A stretch of DNA of 64,000 nucleotides from Paraplanobispora siamensis (GTDB lineage Bacteria > Actinomycetota > Actinomycetes > Streptosporangiales > Streptosporangiaceae). The translations under genes and the position numbers were made by a program. The stretch covers positions 62,001 through 126,000 of the forward strand of contig NZ_BOOJ01000036.1 in NCBI RefSeq assembly GCF_016863175.1, given 5' to 3'. This document shows positions 17,379-26,300 of this stretch, in pieces. The notes beneath the pieces were generated by a model. It did no database searches, was not told where the DNA came from, and saw only the letters and a program-made list of their open reading frames with translations. Positions within the stretch are counted from its first letter, which is position 1. The number at the start of each line of letters is the position of its first letter.

Positions 17379-17828
17379 GTGAGTCCGTCGAGCGTCGTGA
17401 TGTTGCCCTACGCACCGTCAAGCGTCGCCGTCGCACGCCAGTGCCTCAGCTCTGACCTGCAGGAATGGGGTGTCTACGAGACCGCGATCGACGACGCCGT
17501 GCTGGTGGTGAGCGAGCTGCTGAGCAACGCCCTGCGACATGCGCACCCCCTGCCGTCCGGGCAGGTCAAAGTGTCATGGCGCTGGACCGACGGGCACGTC
17601 GAAGTAGCGGTGAGTGACGGGGGAGCCACCACCGAACCGCGTGCGGGAAGAGCCTCGCTGTCCGCGCTGGGAGGTCGTGGCCTGGGCATTGTCGAATATC
17701 TGGCCGACAGGTGGGGGGTCCGGCACGAGGGCGAGACGACTACGGTCTGGGCCGTGGTCACGGCTCTCAACGTCGTGAGCGACGGCCGGATGCCCGTTCC
17801 CGAGCCTGCGGGGAGAGAGCGGGTCTGA
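17379..17828 (+). CDS. Anti-sigma-factor-like ATPase (HATPase_c, RsbW type)
   Basis: 149-aa single-domain GHKL ATPase of the RsbW-like group common in actinomycetes. ATP-site motifs: VVSELLSNALRHA (N box), VSDGGATTEP and GGRGLGIVEYLADRWGV. Such proteins bind sigma factors or STAS antagonists; a partner could be the STAS protein at 21.0 kb or the SpoIIE phosphatase at 51 kb, but nothing here shows which. I prefer the GTG at 17379 to the one at 17346 because the residues between them do not resemble the family. Confidence 0.82.
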   Translation: MSPSSVVMLPYAPSSVAVARQCLSSDLQEWGVYETAIDDAVLVVSELLSNALRHAHPLPSGQVKVSWRWTDGHVEVAVSDGGATTEPRAGRASLSALGGRGLGIVEYLADRWGVRHEGETTTVWAVVTALNVVSDGRMPVPEPAGRERV

Positions 17829-17830
17829 GC

Positions 17831-17862
17831 CCTGTGGATCCCGCAGCGGCGGGATCCACAGG
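17831..17862. terminator. Perfect 14-bp hairpin between convergent genes
   Basis: CCTGTGGATCCCGC pairs perfectly with GCGGGATCCACAGG around the 4-nt loop AGCG. It starts 3 nt after the stop of the anti-sigma-like gene and can act on both strands. Confidence 0.8.
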
Positions 17863-17899
17863 TGTGCTCGTCCGGGGTGAGCGGGGGCTCACCCGTGGA

Positions 17900-18076
17900 T
17901 CACTTGGAGGCCCGGGAGAACTTGGCCGCGACGGTGACCGCGAGAACGACCACGAACGCCACCAGAGCTAGCACGAACATGAACTTGATCAGCCCGAACA
18001 GCGCGGGGAGAACGATCCCGAACACCACGTAGAGCGCCAGGATGCCGCCCAGCACCGCCATCACAGTACGACCCAT
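17900..18076 (-). CDS. Small 58-aa membrane protein
   Basis: A short hydrophobic protein starting MGRTVMAVLGGILALYVVFG and ending in a basic Lys/Ser tail, with two membrane segments (about 5-25 and 30-50). I do not recognise its function. The frame extends to 18193 but the upstream part is polar and unlike the rest, so the inner ATG is preferred. It is divergent from the two-component operon at 18192, sharing a 115-bp promoter gap. Confidence 0.65.
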   Translation of the reverse strand: MGRTVMAVLGGILALYVVFGIVLPALFGLIKFMFVLALVAFVVVLAVTVAAKFSRASK

Positions 18077-18191
18077 GGGTCCACCGTACGTCCGCCGCGC
18101 CTTCCGCAGTGGTCCGGGCGCATAACGATCGAGTCTTACGGTCCGGTGACGTGGTTCGGCGATCGGCGGTGTCCCGCCTACCGTGGAGGGC

Positions 18192-18887
18192 ATGAGCGCG
18201 CGGATTCTGGTGGTCGACGACGATCCGACCGTGGCCGAGGTCGTGGCCCGCTATCTCGAACGCGACGGGCACGACGTCGAGTGCGTCGGTGACGGCGCGG
18301 AGGCCCTCAGGCGCGCGCTGTCCAACCCGCCCGACCTGCTCGTGCTCGACCTGATGCTGCCCAAGATGGACGGCCTGCAGGTCTGCAGGAAGCTCAGGGA
18401 GCGCTGGCCGGTCCCGGTGATCATGCTGACCGCGCTCGGCGAGGAGATCGACCGGGTCGTCGGCCTGGAGACCGGCGCCGACGACTACGTGACCAAGCCG
18501 TTCAGCCCGCGCGAGCTGGCCCTGCGGGTGCAGTCGGTGCTGCGGCGGGCCCGCGGCGCCTCCGTCCCGGCGGGCACCGGCGTGCTGCGGGACGGCGAGC
18601 TGGTGGTCGACGTGGGCGCGCACGAGGTGCGGCTCAACGACGAGCTGATCATGCTGACCGCGCGCGAGTTCGACCTGCTGGCCCACATGATGCGCAACCC
18701 CCGCCAGGCCTTCAGCCGCTCCGCCCTGCTCGACCAGGTCTGGGGCTGGTCCTTCGGGGACTCCTCCACGGTGACCGTGCACGTCCGCCGCCTGCGCGAG
18801 AAGATCGAGCCCGATCCGACCGCTCCCCGGCGCATCGTCACGGTGTGGGGGGTCGGCTACCGCTACGAGCCCCTGGACCTGCCGTGA
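18192..18887 (+). CDS. OmpR-family response regulator
   Basis: 231-aa regulator. Receiver domain (about 1-120): acidic pair in VVDDDP, phospho-acceptor Asp in DLLVLDLMLPKMDG, the Thr in MLTALGEE and Lys in YVTKPFSPRELALRV. Winged-helix DNA-binding domain (about 135-231) with LTAREFDLLAHMMRNP and TVTVHVRRLREKIEPDP. The kinase gene overlaps its stop, so they form a two-component pair. The ATG has GGAGG unusually close (2-3 nt); GTG 18183 is an alternative. Confidence 0.93.
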   Translation: MSARILVVDDDPTVAEVVARYLERDGHDVECVGDGAEALRRALSNPPDLLVLDLMLPKMDGLQVCRKLRERWPVPVIMLTALGEEIDRVVGLETGADDYVTKPFSPRELALRVQSVLRRARGASVPAGTGVLRDGELVVDVGAHEVRLNDELIMLTAREFDLLAHMMRNPRQAFSRSALLDQVWGWSFGDSSTVTVHVRRLREKIEPDPTAPRRIVTVWGVGYRYEPLDLP

Positions 18888-20011
18888 TCCCGGACATGGT
18901 GGAGATCGTCGCGGTCACCGCCGGGATCGGCCTGCTGGTCGCGCTGGCCGGGCTGGGTGCGATGCACCTGCTGCGGAAGCGGTCGATCGGGGTCATGCTC
19001 GCGGTGGTCGCGGCCGTTCCGGTGGTGGTGACGGTGGCGGGCATGGTGGCGATCACCCTGAAAATGATCATCGAGGGCACGCCCAGGAACATCGTGCTCA
19101 GCGTGGTCGCCGTCAGCGGACTGATCGGCCTGGGCGTGGCGGCGGTGCTGGCCCGGCGTGTCGTGGCCGCCAGCCGTACCCTCGTCTCCGCCGTGCAGGA
19201 GGTCCCCCCGTCCGGGGAGTTCACCCCGCCGCGGGGCCTGCCCGCCGAGCTCGACACGATCGCCGCGAGCCTGGAGGAGGCCTACCGGCGGATCCGCCTG
19301 GGCCGCGAGCGCGAGCGCGCCCTGGAGGGCGCCCGCCGCGAGCTCGTCTCCTGGGTCAGCCACGACCTGCGCACCCCGCTGGCCGGCATGCGCGCGATGG
19401 CCGAGGCGCTGGAGGACGGCGTGGTCTCCGACCCCGAGACCGTGGACCGCTATCACACCCGGATCCGCCTGGAGGTGGACCGCCTGTCGGGCATGGTCGA
19501 CGACCTGTTCGAGCTGTCGAGGATCCACGCGGGGTCGCTGCGCCTGTCCCGGACCAGGATCGGCCTCGGGGACCTGGTGGCCGACGCCCTGGCCGGGGTG
19601 GAGCCGCTGGCCCGGGCCAAGGGGGTGCGTCTGGAGGGGGCGGTCGACCCGGTGGTGCCCGTCCAGGCGGACGCCGGAGAGCTCTCCCGGGCTCTGAGCA
19701 ACCTGGTGGTCAACGCCATCCGGCACACTCCCGCCGACGGCACGGTCTCGGTCAGCGCGACGGTCGAGGACGGCCTCGCGTGCCTGTCGGTGGCCGACGC
19801 CTGCGGCGGGATCCCGGCCGACGACCTGCCCCGCGTGTTCGACGTCGCCTTCCGCGGCGAGGCGGCCCGCAGCCCGCGCGGGGACGGCGCCGGGGCGGGA
19901 CTCGGGCTGGCGATCGCCCGCGGCATCGTGGAGGCCCACGAGGGCGACATCGGCGTCGTCAACTCGGGGCCGGGGTGCCGCTTCGAGATCCGCCTGCCGC
20001 TGTCGTCCTGA
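18884..20011 (+). CDS. Membrane sensor histidine kinase
   Basis: 375-aa partner of the preceding regulator; its GTG overlaps the regulator's stop (GTGA). About two to three membrane helices fill residues 1-90, with little periplasmic sequence between them, so an intramembrane signal is likely. HisKA carries SWVSHDLRTPLAGMRAMAEA; HATPase has NLVVNAIRHTPADG, ADACGGIPADDL and AGLGLAIARGIVEAHEG. After the stop the DNA runs straight into GC-rich tandem repeats. Confidence 0.92.
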   Translation: MIPDMVEIVAVTAGIGLLVALAGLGAMHLLRKRSIGVMLAVVAAVPVVVTVAGMVAITLKMIIEGTPRNIVLSVVAVSGLIGLGVAAVLARRVVAASRTLVSAVQEVPPSGEFTPPRGLPAELDTIAASLEEAYRRIRLGRERERALEGARRELVSWVSHDLRTPLAGMRAMAEALEDGVVSDPETVDRYHTRIRLEVDRLSGMVDDLFELSRIHAGSLRLSRTRIGLGDLVADALAGVEPLARAKGVRLEGAVDPVVPVQADAGELSRALSNLVVNAIRHTPADGTVSVSATVEDGLACLSVADACGGIPADDLPRVFDVAFRGEAARSPRGDGAGAGLGLAIARGIVEAHEGDIGVVNSGPGCRFEIRLPLSS

Positions 20012-20020
20012 CGGCCTCCT

Positions 20021-20200
20021 GGGCCGTTCGCCGGGCCGTTGTCCGGGGCCGTTCGCCGGGACCGTTCGCCGGGCCGGTGTCCGGGACCGCCCGCCGGGCC
20101 GTTCTCCGGGAGAGGACGGCGGCCGGGTCTCCGGCGGTCGGGTGCGGAACGGAGGGGACGGCGGCCGGGTCTCCGGCGGTCCGGTGCGGAGGGGGCGGCG
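20021..20200. repeat. GC-rich tandem repeats between HK and a hypothetical gene
   Basis: First block (20021-20111): about seven 12-13 bp units of type GGGCCGTTCGCC/GGGCCGTTGTCC. Second block (about 20113-20195): two copies of a roughly 43-bp unit containing GACGGCGGCCGGGTCTCCGG. It fills the spacer between convergent genes and holds no supported gene. Confidence 0.8.
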
Positions 20201-20201
20201 G

Positions 20202-20753
20202 TCAGCTCTCCGGCGGTCCGCCGGGGAGTGCGAGCGCCGAGGTCCCGCCCTCCGACTGGGCCGGGATCATGACGGTCATCCGGACGCCGCCGGCCTCCTG
20301 GCCCCCGGTCCCGCCGTCGTCGGGCTCGACCTGGTGGCGGAGGACGGGGGCGTCGTCGTGCTCGTCGTGCCCGCGCGGTTCGCCGAAGGTCTCCGACATG
20401 GCCCGGAAGGTCGGGCACGGCCAGCGCCACATGCAGCTCCGGCAGCGCAGGATCGGGTGCGCGGTGTCGCTGGTGATGCCGCCCGCGTCGCGGGGCTGGT
20501 GGAGGTCGAGGAGCCGGACCCCGAGCACGGCGAAGTCCAGCAGTTCCTCGCGCGCCTCTTCGAGGAAGTCGAGATCCTCGCGGCTCAGGCGGGTCCGTAT
20601 CGGAACGAAGCCGTCCCGGTTGACCAGGCCACGGAGCGGGGCGGCCGCCTCACGCCAGGACGTGGCCCTCCTGGCGCGGACGATGGCGGATTCCAGGCGC
20701 TCCAGGAGCCGTCGCCTCTGGGAATCCTCGGGAAGATCGAGATCGGTGTTCAT
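20202..20753 (-). CDS. Hypothetical protein with a Cys/Trp cluster
   Basis: 183-aa soluble protein of unknown function. The N-terminal 110 residues look helical and charged (QRRRLLERLESAIVRARRAT, LDFLEEAREELLDFAVLGVR); a compact Cys/Trp motif C-x2-C-x5-C (CRSCMWRWPCPTFRAM) follows, suggesting a metal site or structural knuckle; the last 50 residues are polar and Gly-rich. The ATG has GGAGG 6 nt upstream. Similar short proteins are scattered through actinomycete genomes, but I cannot name a family with confidence. Confidence 0.7.
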   Translation of the reverse strand: MNTDLDLPEDSQRRRLLERLESAIVRARRATSWREAAAPLRGLVNRDGFVPIRTRLSREDLDFLEEAREELLDFAVLGVRLLDLHQPRDAGGITSDTAHPILRCRSCMWRWPCPTFRAMSETFGEPRGHDEHDDAPVLRHQVEPDDGGTGGQEAGGVRMTVMIPAQSEGGTSALALPGGPPES

Positions 20754-21012
20754 CGAATGCCTCCAGCGTGGAGACCCCGGTCTCCGGTCCTGGTGTCCTG
20801 CGCGACCGGTTCCGTGGCGGTGCGGTCCCCCACTGGGCGCCTTCCTCTCTGTCGAGCTGACGTCGCACAGTGTCAAGCTTTGCGCACTGAGGGTTCTCAT
20901 GAGGGGAGAACGGGGGACAAAGAACAGACGACCCTGATCCGGCGATGCATCTCGGACACCCGGCGGCCGAGAGAACGTGACCCGGGGCCTTCGCGCCGCT
21001 AGTGTGCCCGCT

Positions 21013-21366
21013 GTGGAGCTAAAAGTCTCAACTCGATCTCATGGCGGGCGCACCGTCATGGCCATTGTCGGAGAAATCGACCTATATACGGCGCCTCGCC
21101 TGCAAGCCGAGTTCACCCGGCTGCTCCAGGAGGGCGCCACGACCCTCGTGGTCATCGACATGTCCGGTGTGGAGTTCTGCGACTCCACGGGGATGAACGT
21201 GCTGCTCTCCGCGCTCAAGCGGTTGCGTGAGCGCGGCGGCGCCCTTGAGGTGGCCGGGCCCCGGCCCGCCGTCCGCAAGATCCTCCAGGTGACCGGTCTC
21301 GACTCGGTGTTCACCGTGCACGAGACGGTGCCCGAGGAGCTGCTGACGGCCGAACCCAAGGCGTGA
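21013..21366 (+). CDS. STAS anti-sigma-factor antagonist, BldG-like
   Basis: 117-aa single STAS domain. The phosphorylatable Ser sits in the conserved DSTGMNVLL segment, preceded by GVEFC and GEIDLYTAPRL. The start MELKVSTRS resembles BldG-type proteins, which is why GTG 21013 is chosen; GTG 20977 and 21004 are also in frame and none has a good ribosome site. In partner switching it would sequester an anti-sigma ATPase when unphosphorylated. Confidence 0.88.
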   Translation: MELKVSTRSHGGRTVMAIVGEIDLYTAPRLQAEFTRLLQEGATTLVVIDMSGVEFCDSTGMNVLLSALKRLRERGGALEVAGPRPAVRKILQVTGLDSVFTVHETVPEELLTAEPKA

Positions 21367-21439
21367 GCCGCCCGGGCGGCACAAACTTGACGGACGGGCG
21401 GCGCGGCCGCCCGGTGGAGCGAGTTCGGGAGCGGGAGTC

Positions 21440-22138
21440 GTGACCGGCACAGCGGTGATCATCCCGGCCAAGGACGAGGAGGACCGGATCGGCGCCACCG
21501 TGACGGCGGCGATGGCGCTGTCCGGTGTGGATCTCGTCGTGGTCGTGGACGACGGCTCGTCCGACCGGACGGGTCAGAAGGCCAGGGCCGCCGGGGCCCG
21601 TGTCGTACGGCACAGCCGCAACCGCGGCAAGGCGGCGGCCATGGAGAGCGGCGCCGAGGTCGTGCGCCTGCTCGACGCCGAGGACGGGCAGCCGCGTCAT
21701 CTGCTGTTCCTGGACGCCGATCTGGGGGAGACCGCGCACACGGCCGCTCCCCTGATCGAGCCGGTCCGGTCGGGTGAGGCGGACATGACCATCGCGGTCT
21801 TCGTCACCCGCGTCAAGCTGGGCGGCCACGGCTTCGTGGTGAACCTCGCCCGCCAGGGCATCGAGCGCGCCACCGGCTGGACGCCCGCCCAGCCCCTCAA
21901 CGGCCAGCGCTGCCTGACCAGGGCCGCCTTCGACGCCGCCCTGCCCCTGGCACGCGGCTTCGGGGTGGAGACGGGTCTGACCATCGACCTGATCCGCCAG
22001 GGGTTCCGGGTCCGCGAGGTCGAGGTGGAGATGGCCCACCGGGCCACCGGCACCGACTGGAGGGCCCAGGTCCACCGCGCCCGCCAGTTCCGCGACGTAG
22101 GCCGCGCCCTCCTCACCCGCAAAGCCCTGCGCCCCTGA
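21440..22138 (+). CDS. Family 2 glycosyltransferase
   Basis: 232-aa GT-A fold enzyme without membrane helices. The nucleotide-sugar site is visible as VIIPAKDEEDRIG and VVVVDDGSSDRTG, with the metal-binding DxD as FLDADLGE; a later segment GFGVETGLTIDLIRQGF is typical of the acceptor side. It is of the polyprenyl-phosphate sugar transferase size, and lies beside MptB-like and GT87 mannosyltransferases, so it may make a polyprenyl-phosphosugar donor for them; this is inference. The 260 bp after it contain no gene that I can support. Confidence 0.85.
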   Translation: MTGTAVIIPAKDEEDRIGATVTAAMALSGVDLVVVVDDGSSDRTGQKARAAGARVVRHSRNRGKAAAMESGAEVVRLLDAEDGQPRHLLFLDADLGETAHTAAPLIEPVRSGEADMTIAVFVTRVKLGGHGFVVNLARQGIERATGWTPAQPLNGQRCLTRAAFDAALPLARGFGVETGLTIDLIRQGFRVREVEVEMAHRATGTDWRAQVHRARQFRDVGRALLTRKALRP

Positions 22139-22402
22139 CCCACCGGCGCCTCCAAGCACCCGAGATCACCGAACCTTGACGTTTGGCGGGGACACGCTTG
22201 TTCCCCGGTGTGACGCTGTGGGGCGCCGGTGCGGCGGGATGGTGTGCGGGCCTTTCCGGCGCCGGTGTACGGCGGGCGGCCCGGTGGGCGGGCGCCGGAG
22301 TGCCCGGTGGCTCAACGTTCTCAAGCATCCGGGGCCTGTGGATAACTCGGGGGCTGTGGACAACCGGGACGGGCGATCCGCCGGGTGTGCTGGAATTTGC
22401 GG

Positions 22403-24133
22403 GTGACCCTGGATTCGGCGGTGGCCGGGAAGAACACGGCGCCCGGTTCGCGTGACGCGCTCGGCGCCTTCGCGCGCTGGGCCATGGGCGTGTCGGTCCT
22501 GCTGACGATCCTGATCGGGTTGCTGGGGCCGTCGGCCATGGTGCCCGGGCTGGCCGGTCCCTCCTGGCACCCGCCATACGCCCTGGGCGCAGCCCCGAGC
22601 GGCCACCTGGTGATCGTCATGGCCGCCCTGGCGGTCCTGCTGGGCGGGGCCGGGCTCGGCGCGGCGTTGCGGTCGCGGTGGCGGCCGGACCCGCGGTGGC
22701 CGCTGGCCGCCGGGTCGGCCGCGGTGGCGCTGCTCGCCCTCCTGCCGCCGTCGGGCTCCCCGGACCACCTGAACTACGCGGCCTACGGCCGGCTGGCCAC
22801 CCTCGGCCACGACCCCTACGCCGTCACCCCGGCCGAGCTGCCCGGTGACCCGGTCACCGGCTCGGTCGAGGAGTGGGCCGGGGTGACGAGCGTCTACGGC
22901 CCGGTGGCCACCGTCCTGCAGGCGCTGGCGAGCCTGGCAGGCGGCGACTCGGTCAGGCTGACCGTCTTCGTGATGGCGCTGTTCAACGCCGCCGCGTTCA
23001 TCGGCACCGCGCTGCTGATCCACCGGTTCACCGCGGGGGACGACGCTCTTCAGCGGCGGGCGGCGCTGCTGTGGGCGGCCAACCCGCTGATGATCTACCA
23101 CCTGTCCGCCGGGATGCACGTCGACACCCTGGCCGTCGCCTGCATGGTCGCCGCCCTCGTCGCCCACGCGGCGGCCCGGGGCCCGGGAGGCCGCCGGAGC
23201 CTGGGAGGCCGCCGGAGCCTGGGAGGCCGCCTGGGCCGTGCCTCCGGGCCGTCCGGCGTGCCGGAGAGCGGGCGGGCCCTGCCCCGGGTCCTCTCGGGAC
23301 TGCTGCTCGGGGCCGGGATCGGGGTCAAGCTCAACGCCGGGCTGGTCGCCCTGGGGCCGGCCTGGGAGCTGCGGCGTTCGCCCCGGAGGCTGATGCTGGT
23401 CGCGGGCACGGCGACGGCCACGGTGGCGGTGATCTACGGCCTGGCCGGGCCGCACGTGCTCGACCAGGTGGGAGAGGCCGGCAAGAAGGTCTCCCTCGCC
23501 ACCCCCTGGCAACTGGTGAAGATCGGCCTGCAGTCACTGTTCGGGCCCGGCGCCTACACCCTGTGGATCCAGATCGGCACCGCGAGCCTGCTGGCCGTCC
23601 TGGCCTGGCTGCTCCTGCGCGCCGCCTCCGGCACCGGGGTCACACCGGGACCCGGATCCGGTGTCCTCGTGCCGGCCCCCGGATCCGGCGGCGCGGCCCC
23701 GTCCGGCTCCGGTGGTGGGATTGCGCTTGGCTCCGGATCCGGCGCCGGGATCACGCCGGGGGCCGGGGTGGGCGGGACGGGCGCGTCGCTCTCGGCTCCG
23801 GCGGTGGCGGCGGTGATCGTGATCGCCTGGCTGTTCGCCGCGCCGTACGCCCTGCCGTGGTACGACGGGCTGGCCTTCGCGCTCCTGGCCATGACGGCCT
23901 CGTGGCCCGCGCTGGAGAGCTTCGTGGTGGCCAGGACGACGATCCTGTCGCTGGGCTATCTGCCGGCCAGGGAGGCGCTGCGCCCCGACGACCTGCTCTG
24001 GCTCAAGACCGTCGTCAGGCAGCAGGTGGTGCCGTGGTCCCTGCTGGCGTTGACGGCCGCTCTGGTGTGGTGGGCGGCGAGAGCCGGAGCGCGCGCACGC
24101 AGGCGGCCAGCGTCAGCGGCACCGCGACGGTGA
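22403..24133 (+). CDS. Polyprenol-phosphomannose-dependent mannosyltransferase, MptB-like
   Basis: Integral membrane GT-C enzyme of about 576 aa with around a dozen hydrophobic segments. The first luminal loop after helix 1 carries the Asp-containing motif SPDHLNYAAYGRLATLGHDP typical of the MptA/MptB alpha-1,6-mannosyltransferases. Two low-complexity insertions are DNA-level repeats: GGRRSLGGRRSLGG near 265 and a Gly/Pro/Ser loop near 415-455 in a cytosolic or luminal loop. The start may be GTG 22385 or 22403. Its last 119 bp overlap the end of the convergent gene. Confidence 0.82.
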   Translation: MTLDSAVAGKNTAPGSRDALGAFARWAMGVSVLLTILIGLLGPSAMVPGLAGPSWHPPYALGAAPSGHLVIVMAALAVLLGGAGLGAALRSRWRPDPRWPLAAGSAAVALLALLPPSGSPDHLNYAAYGRLATLGHDPYAVTPAELPGDPVTGSVEEWAGVTSVYGPVATVLQALASLAGGDSVRLTVFVMALFNAAAFIGTALLIHRFTAGDDALQRRAALLWAANPLMIYHLSAGMHVDTLAVACMVAALVAHAAARGPGGRRSLGGRRSLGGRLGRASGPSGVPESGRALPRVLSGLLLGAGIGVKLNAGLVALGPAWELRRSPRRLMLVAGTATATVAVIYGLAGPHVLDQVGEAGKKVSLATPWQLVKIGLQSLFGPGAYTLWIQIGTASLLAVLAWLLLRAASGTGVTPGPGSGVLVPAPGSGGAAPSGSGGGIALGSGSGAGITPGAGVGGTGASLSAPAVAAVIVIAWLFAAPYALPWYDGLAFALLAMTASWPALESFVVARTTILSLGYLPAREALRPDDLLWLKTVVRQQVVPWSLLALTAALVWWAARAGARARRRPASAAPRR

Positions 24134-26231
24134 GGGCCATCGCGGGGATGGCGATGCCCGAGTCGTTCATCAGGAACCCGATGAGCGCGCAGGTCAATGC
24201 GCCGATCAATCCGGCGCGCAGCGTGGGCGCGAGCGCGTAGGCCCGGCCCAGCGCGGGCGCGCCCCACCGGGAGGGCCGGTTCAGCACCAGGAACAGGAAG
24301 GCCAGCGCGACCAGCGACAGCAGGGTCAGCGACCAGTTCCCGACCGTGACCCCGATCATCGCGCCGAACTTGCGGGCGACCACCGTCCAGGCCTCGCCGT
24401 CCAGCACCTGCTGGACGAACGTGCCCAGGTGGGTGCGGCGCTCGGCGGGCCGCAGCCAGTCGGCGACCGCGATCGCGCCGATCAGCACGGCGCCGGCCAG
24501 GCCGATCAGGCCGAGCTTGACCGGCGAGACCCGGCGGCCGGACAGCAGGATCAGGAAGACGGCCACCCCGGCCAGGAACGCCGGGACCCCGCCGAAGTCC
24601 GCCCCCCAGGCGGGCCACCCGTCGGCGAACACCGCCAGCCCGCCGTACAGCGCGCAGACCGCCAGAGCGAGCCCGCGCCGTCCGCGCTCGATCAGCCACT
24701 GGGCGACTCCGGCCAGCGCCAGGATCGTCCCGGCCGCGTAGACGGCGAAGGCGATGTTGCCGAACCCGTAGAACCGCCCGCCGGTCACGGGCTCGTAGCC
24801 GGTGACGGCGTTGACCTGGAGCGTGGAGCCGGTCATCACGTCGGCCAGCAGGGCCAGCGAGGTGATCCCGGCGACCACGGTCAGCGGGCCGAGCACGTGC
24901 CGCCGCCACGGACCGCCGAGCGCGATCCCGGCGACCGCGCAGGCGATGGCGAGGATGGTCACGATCACCCCGGCCATCGGTGCGGGGAAGGTCCACCAGG
25001 GCACGAGCTGGGCCAGGAAGGTCGCCACCGCGACGGCACCGCTGACCACGGCGACCACCTGGGCGGCGGACAGCGCGCGGGAGCCGCCCCAGCCCCGGCG
25101 GATCGCGGCGGCGGCCAGCAGATAGAACAGGATCTCCACGGCCACGAAGACGCCGAAGAACGGCCCGCGCACCTCACGCAGGACCTGGCTGGCCAGGTCC
25201 TCGCCCGCCAGGTTCGCCGCGGTCGAGGCGGCCGGCTCGCCGCTCGGGCCCTGGCCGGTCCAGGCGCGGCCGACGACGGTCGTGGGCTGGTCCAGGCCGA
25301 GCAGGGCGATCGCGGTGGCGGTCAGGTCGGTGAGGGTGACCAGGCCGTCCTGGCGGGTGGAGGAGGCCGACAGGAGACCGCGGGGGTACGGCTCGCCGTT
25401 CGGCGACCGACCCGAGGCGAGGGCGACGTGCAGGTGGGCCGTGGCGGCCGCGTCGGACAGTCCGGCGACGAGGAGGGTCGTGTCCGCGGGGAGCCGGGAG
25501 GCCACCTCGCCCACCTGCCGGTCGATCGCCGCCACGGCCTCGCGCCTGGCCCGCTCGGACAGGGCCGCGGGACCGCCGTCCGCGTCCGAGCCGGTCGTCG
25601 TCCACGCCCGGGCGAGGTCCCCGGCCTCGACGACGACCAGCCGGTACGGCGTCAGGTCGCCGAGCTGGTCAACGGTCTCCGCGTATTTCCCGACTTTTCC
25701 GGACTGGTCGGCGGCGCCCAGCACGGCTCCCGGCCCGACCGCGGCCACCGCGCCGCCCGAGGCGGTCACCAGCCCGCCCAGCTGGCCCAGCACGGGCTTG
25801 TAGTCGGTCTCGTCGCGGTTGTAGGCCAGCATCTCCGGCCAGCCCGGCACGCTCGCCCCGGCACCGGAGACCTGCGGGGCCGGGACCGGCGCGCAGCCCG
25901 TCCCCGGGGCCCCCGCGCGCTGCCCGGCCGAGAAGGTCAGCCAGCCTTCGACGGGGCAGATGAAGCCCCGGCCCTTGGCCGGGGCGGCCCGGGTGGACAG
26001 GGACGCCACCCCGCCGCTCTCGACGAGCTTCCACAGGTTCGGCGTCCGGGCCGGGTCGAGGTCGCTCCACAGCAGTCCCGGCGCCCCGACGACCACCACC
26101 CGCACGGGTTCGGGCCTGGCGGCGGCGGCCGCCGTACCGGCGGACAGCAGCGGCAGCACGACGGCGGCGAGCAGGAGGAAGAGCACCGTCAGCGGGCCGG
26201 ACGGCCGGTGACACCCGCGTGCTGAGCCCAT
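24015..26231 (-). CDS. Membrane protein with alkaline-phosphatase-like ectodomain
   Basis: 738-aa protein. A signal peptide (about 10-37, LTVLFLLLAAVVLPLLSAGT) leads into a ~360-residue extracellular domain resembling the alkaline phosphatase superfamily: VRVVVVGAPGLLWSDLDPA, TPNLWKLVESGGVASLSTR and CPVEGWLTFSAGQRAG, with DTTLLVAGLSD later. About ten to twelve membrane helices follow. The typical catalytic Ser/Thr is not certain, so it may be a sensor rather than an enzyme. It lies among glycosyltransferases, suggesting envelope glycan work. The ATG has GGGAGG about 6 nt upstream; the frame upstream is open for 1.6 kb only as an antisense shadow. Confidence 0.78.
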   Translation of the reverse strand: MGSARGCHRPSGPLTVLFLLLAAVVLPLLSAGTAAAAARPEPVRVVVVGAPGLLWSDLDPARTPNLWKLVESGGVASLSTRAAPAKGRGFICPVEGWLTFSAGQRAGAPGTGCAPVPAPQVSGAGASVPGWPEMLAYNRDETDYKPVLGQLGGLVTASGGAVAAVGPGAVLGAADQSGKVGKYAETVDQLGDLTPYRLVVVEAGDLARAWTTTGSDADGGPAALSERARREAVAAIDRQVGEVASRLPADTTLLVAGLSDAAATAHLHVALASGRSPNGEPYPRGLLSASSTRQDGLVTLTDLTATAIALLGLDQPTTVVGRAWTGQGPSGEPAASTAANLAGEDLASQVLREVRGPFFGVFVAVEILFYLLAAAAIRRGWGGSRALSAAQVVAVVSGAVAVATFLAQLVPWWTFPAPMAGVIVTILAIACAVAGIALGGPWRRHVLGPLTVVAGITSLALLADVMTGSTLQVNAVTGYEPVTGGRFYGFGNIAFAVYAAGTILALAGVAQWLIERGRRGLALAVCALYGGLAVFADGWPAWGADFGGVPAFLAGVAVFLILLSGRRVSPVKLGLIGLAGAVLIGAIAVADWLRPAERRTHLGTFVQQVLDGEAWTVVARKFGAMIGVTVGNWSLTLLSLVALAFLFLVLNRPSRWGAPALGRAYALAPTLRAGLIGALTCALIGFLMNDSGIAIPAMALTVAVPLTLAACVRALRLSPPTTPERPSTPAGTTAPPAA

Positions 26232-26300
26232 CCGGCCCTCCCTGTCGTGTTTGCCCGTGGCTGATGGCGTTCCCGGACGCTCACGGTAGCCTGCCTGGTC

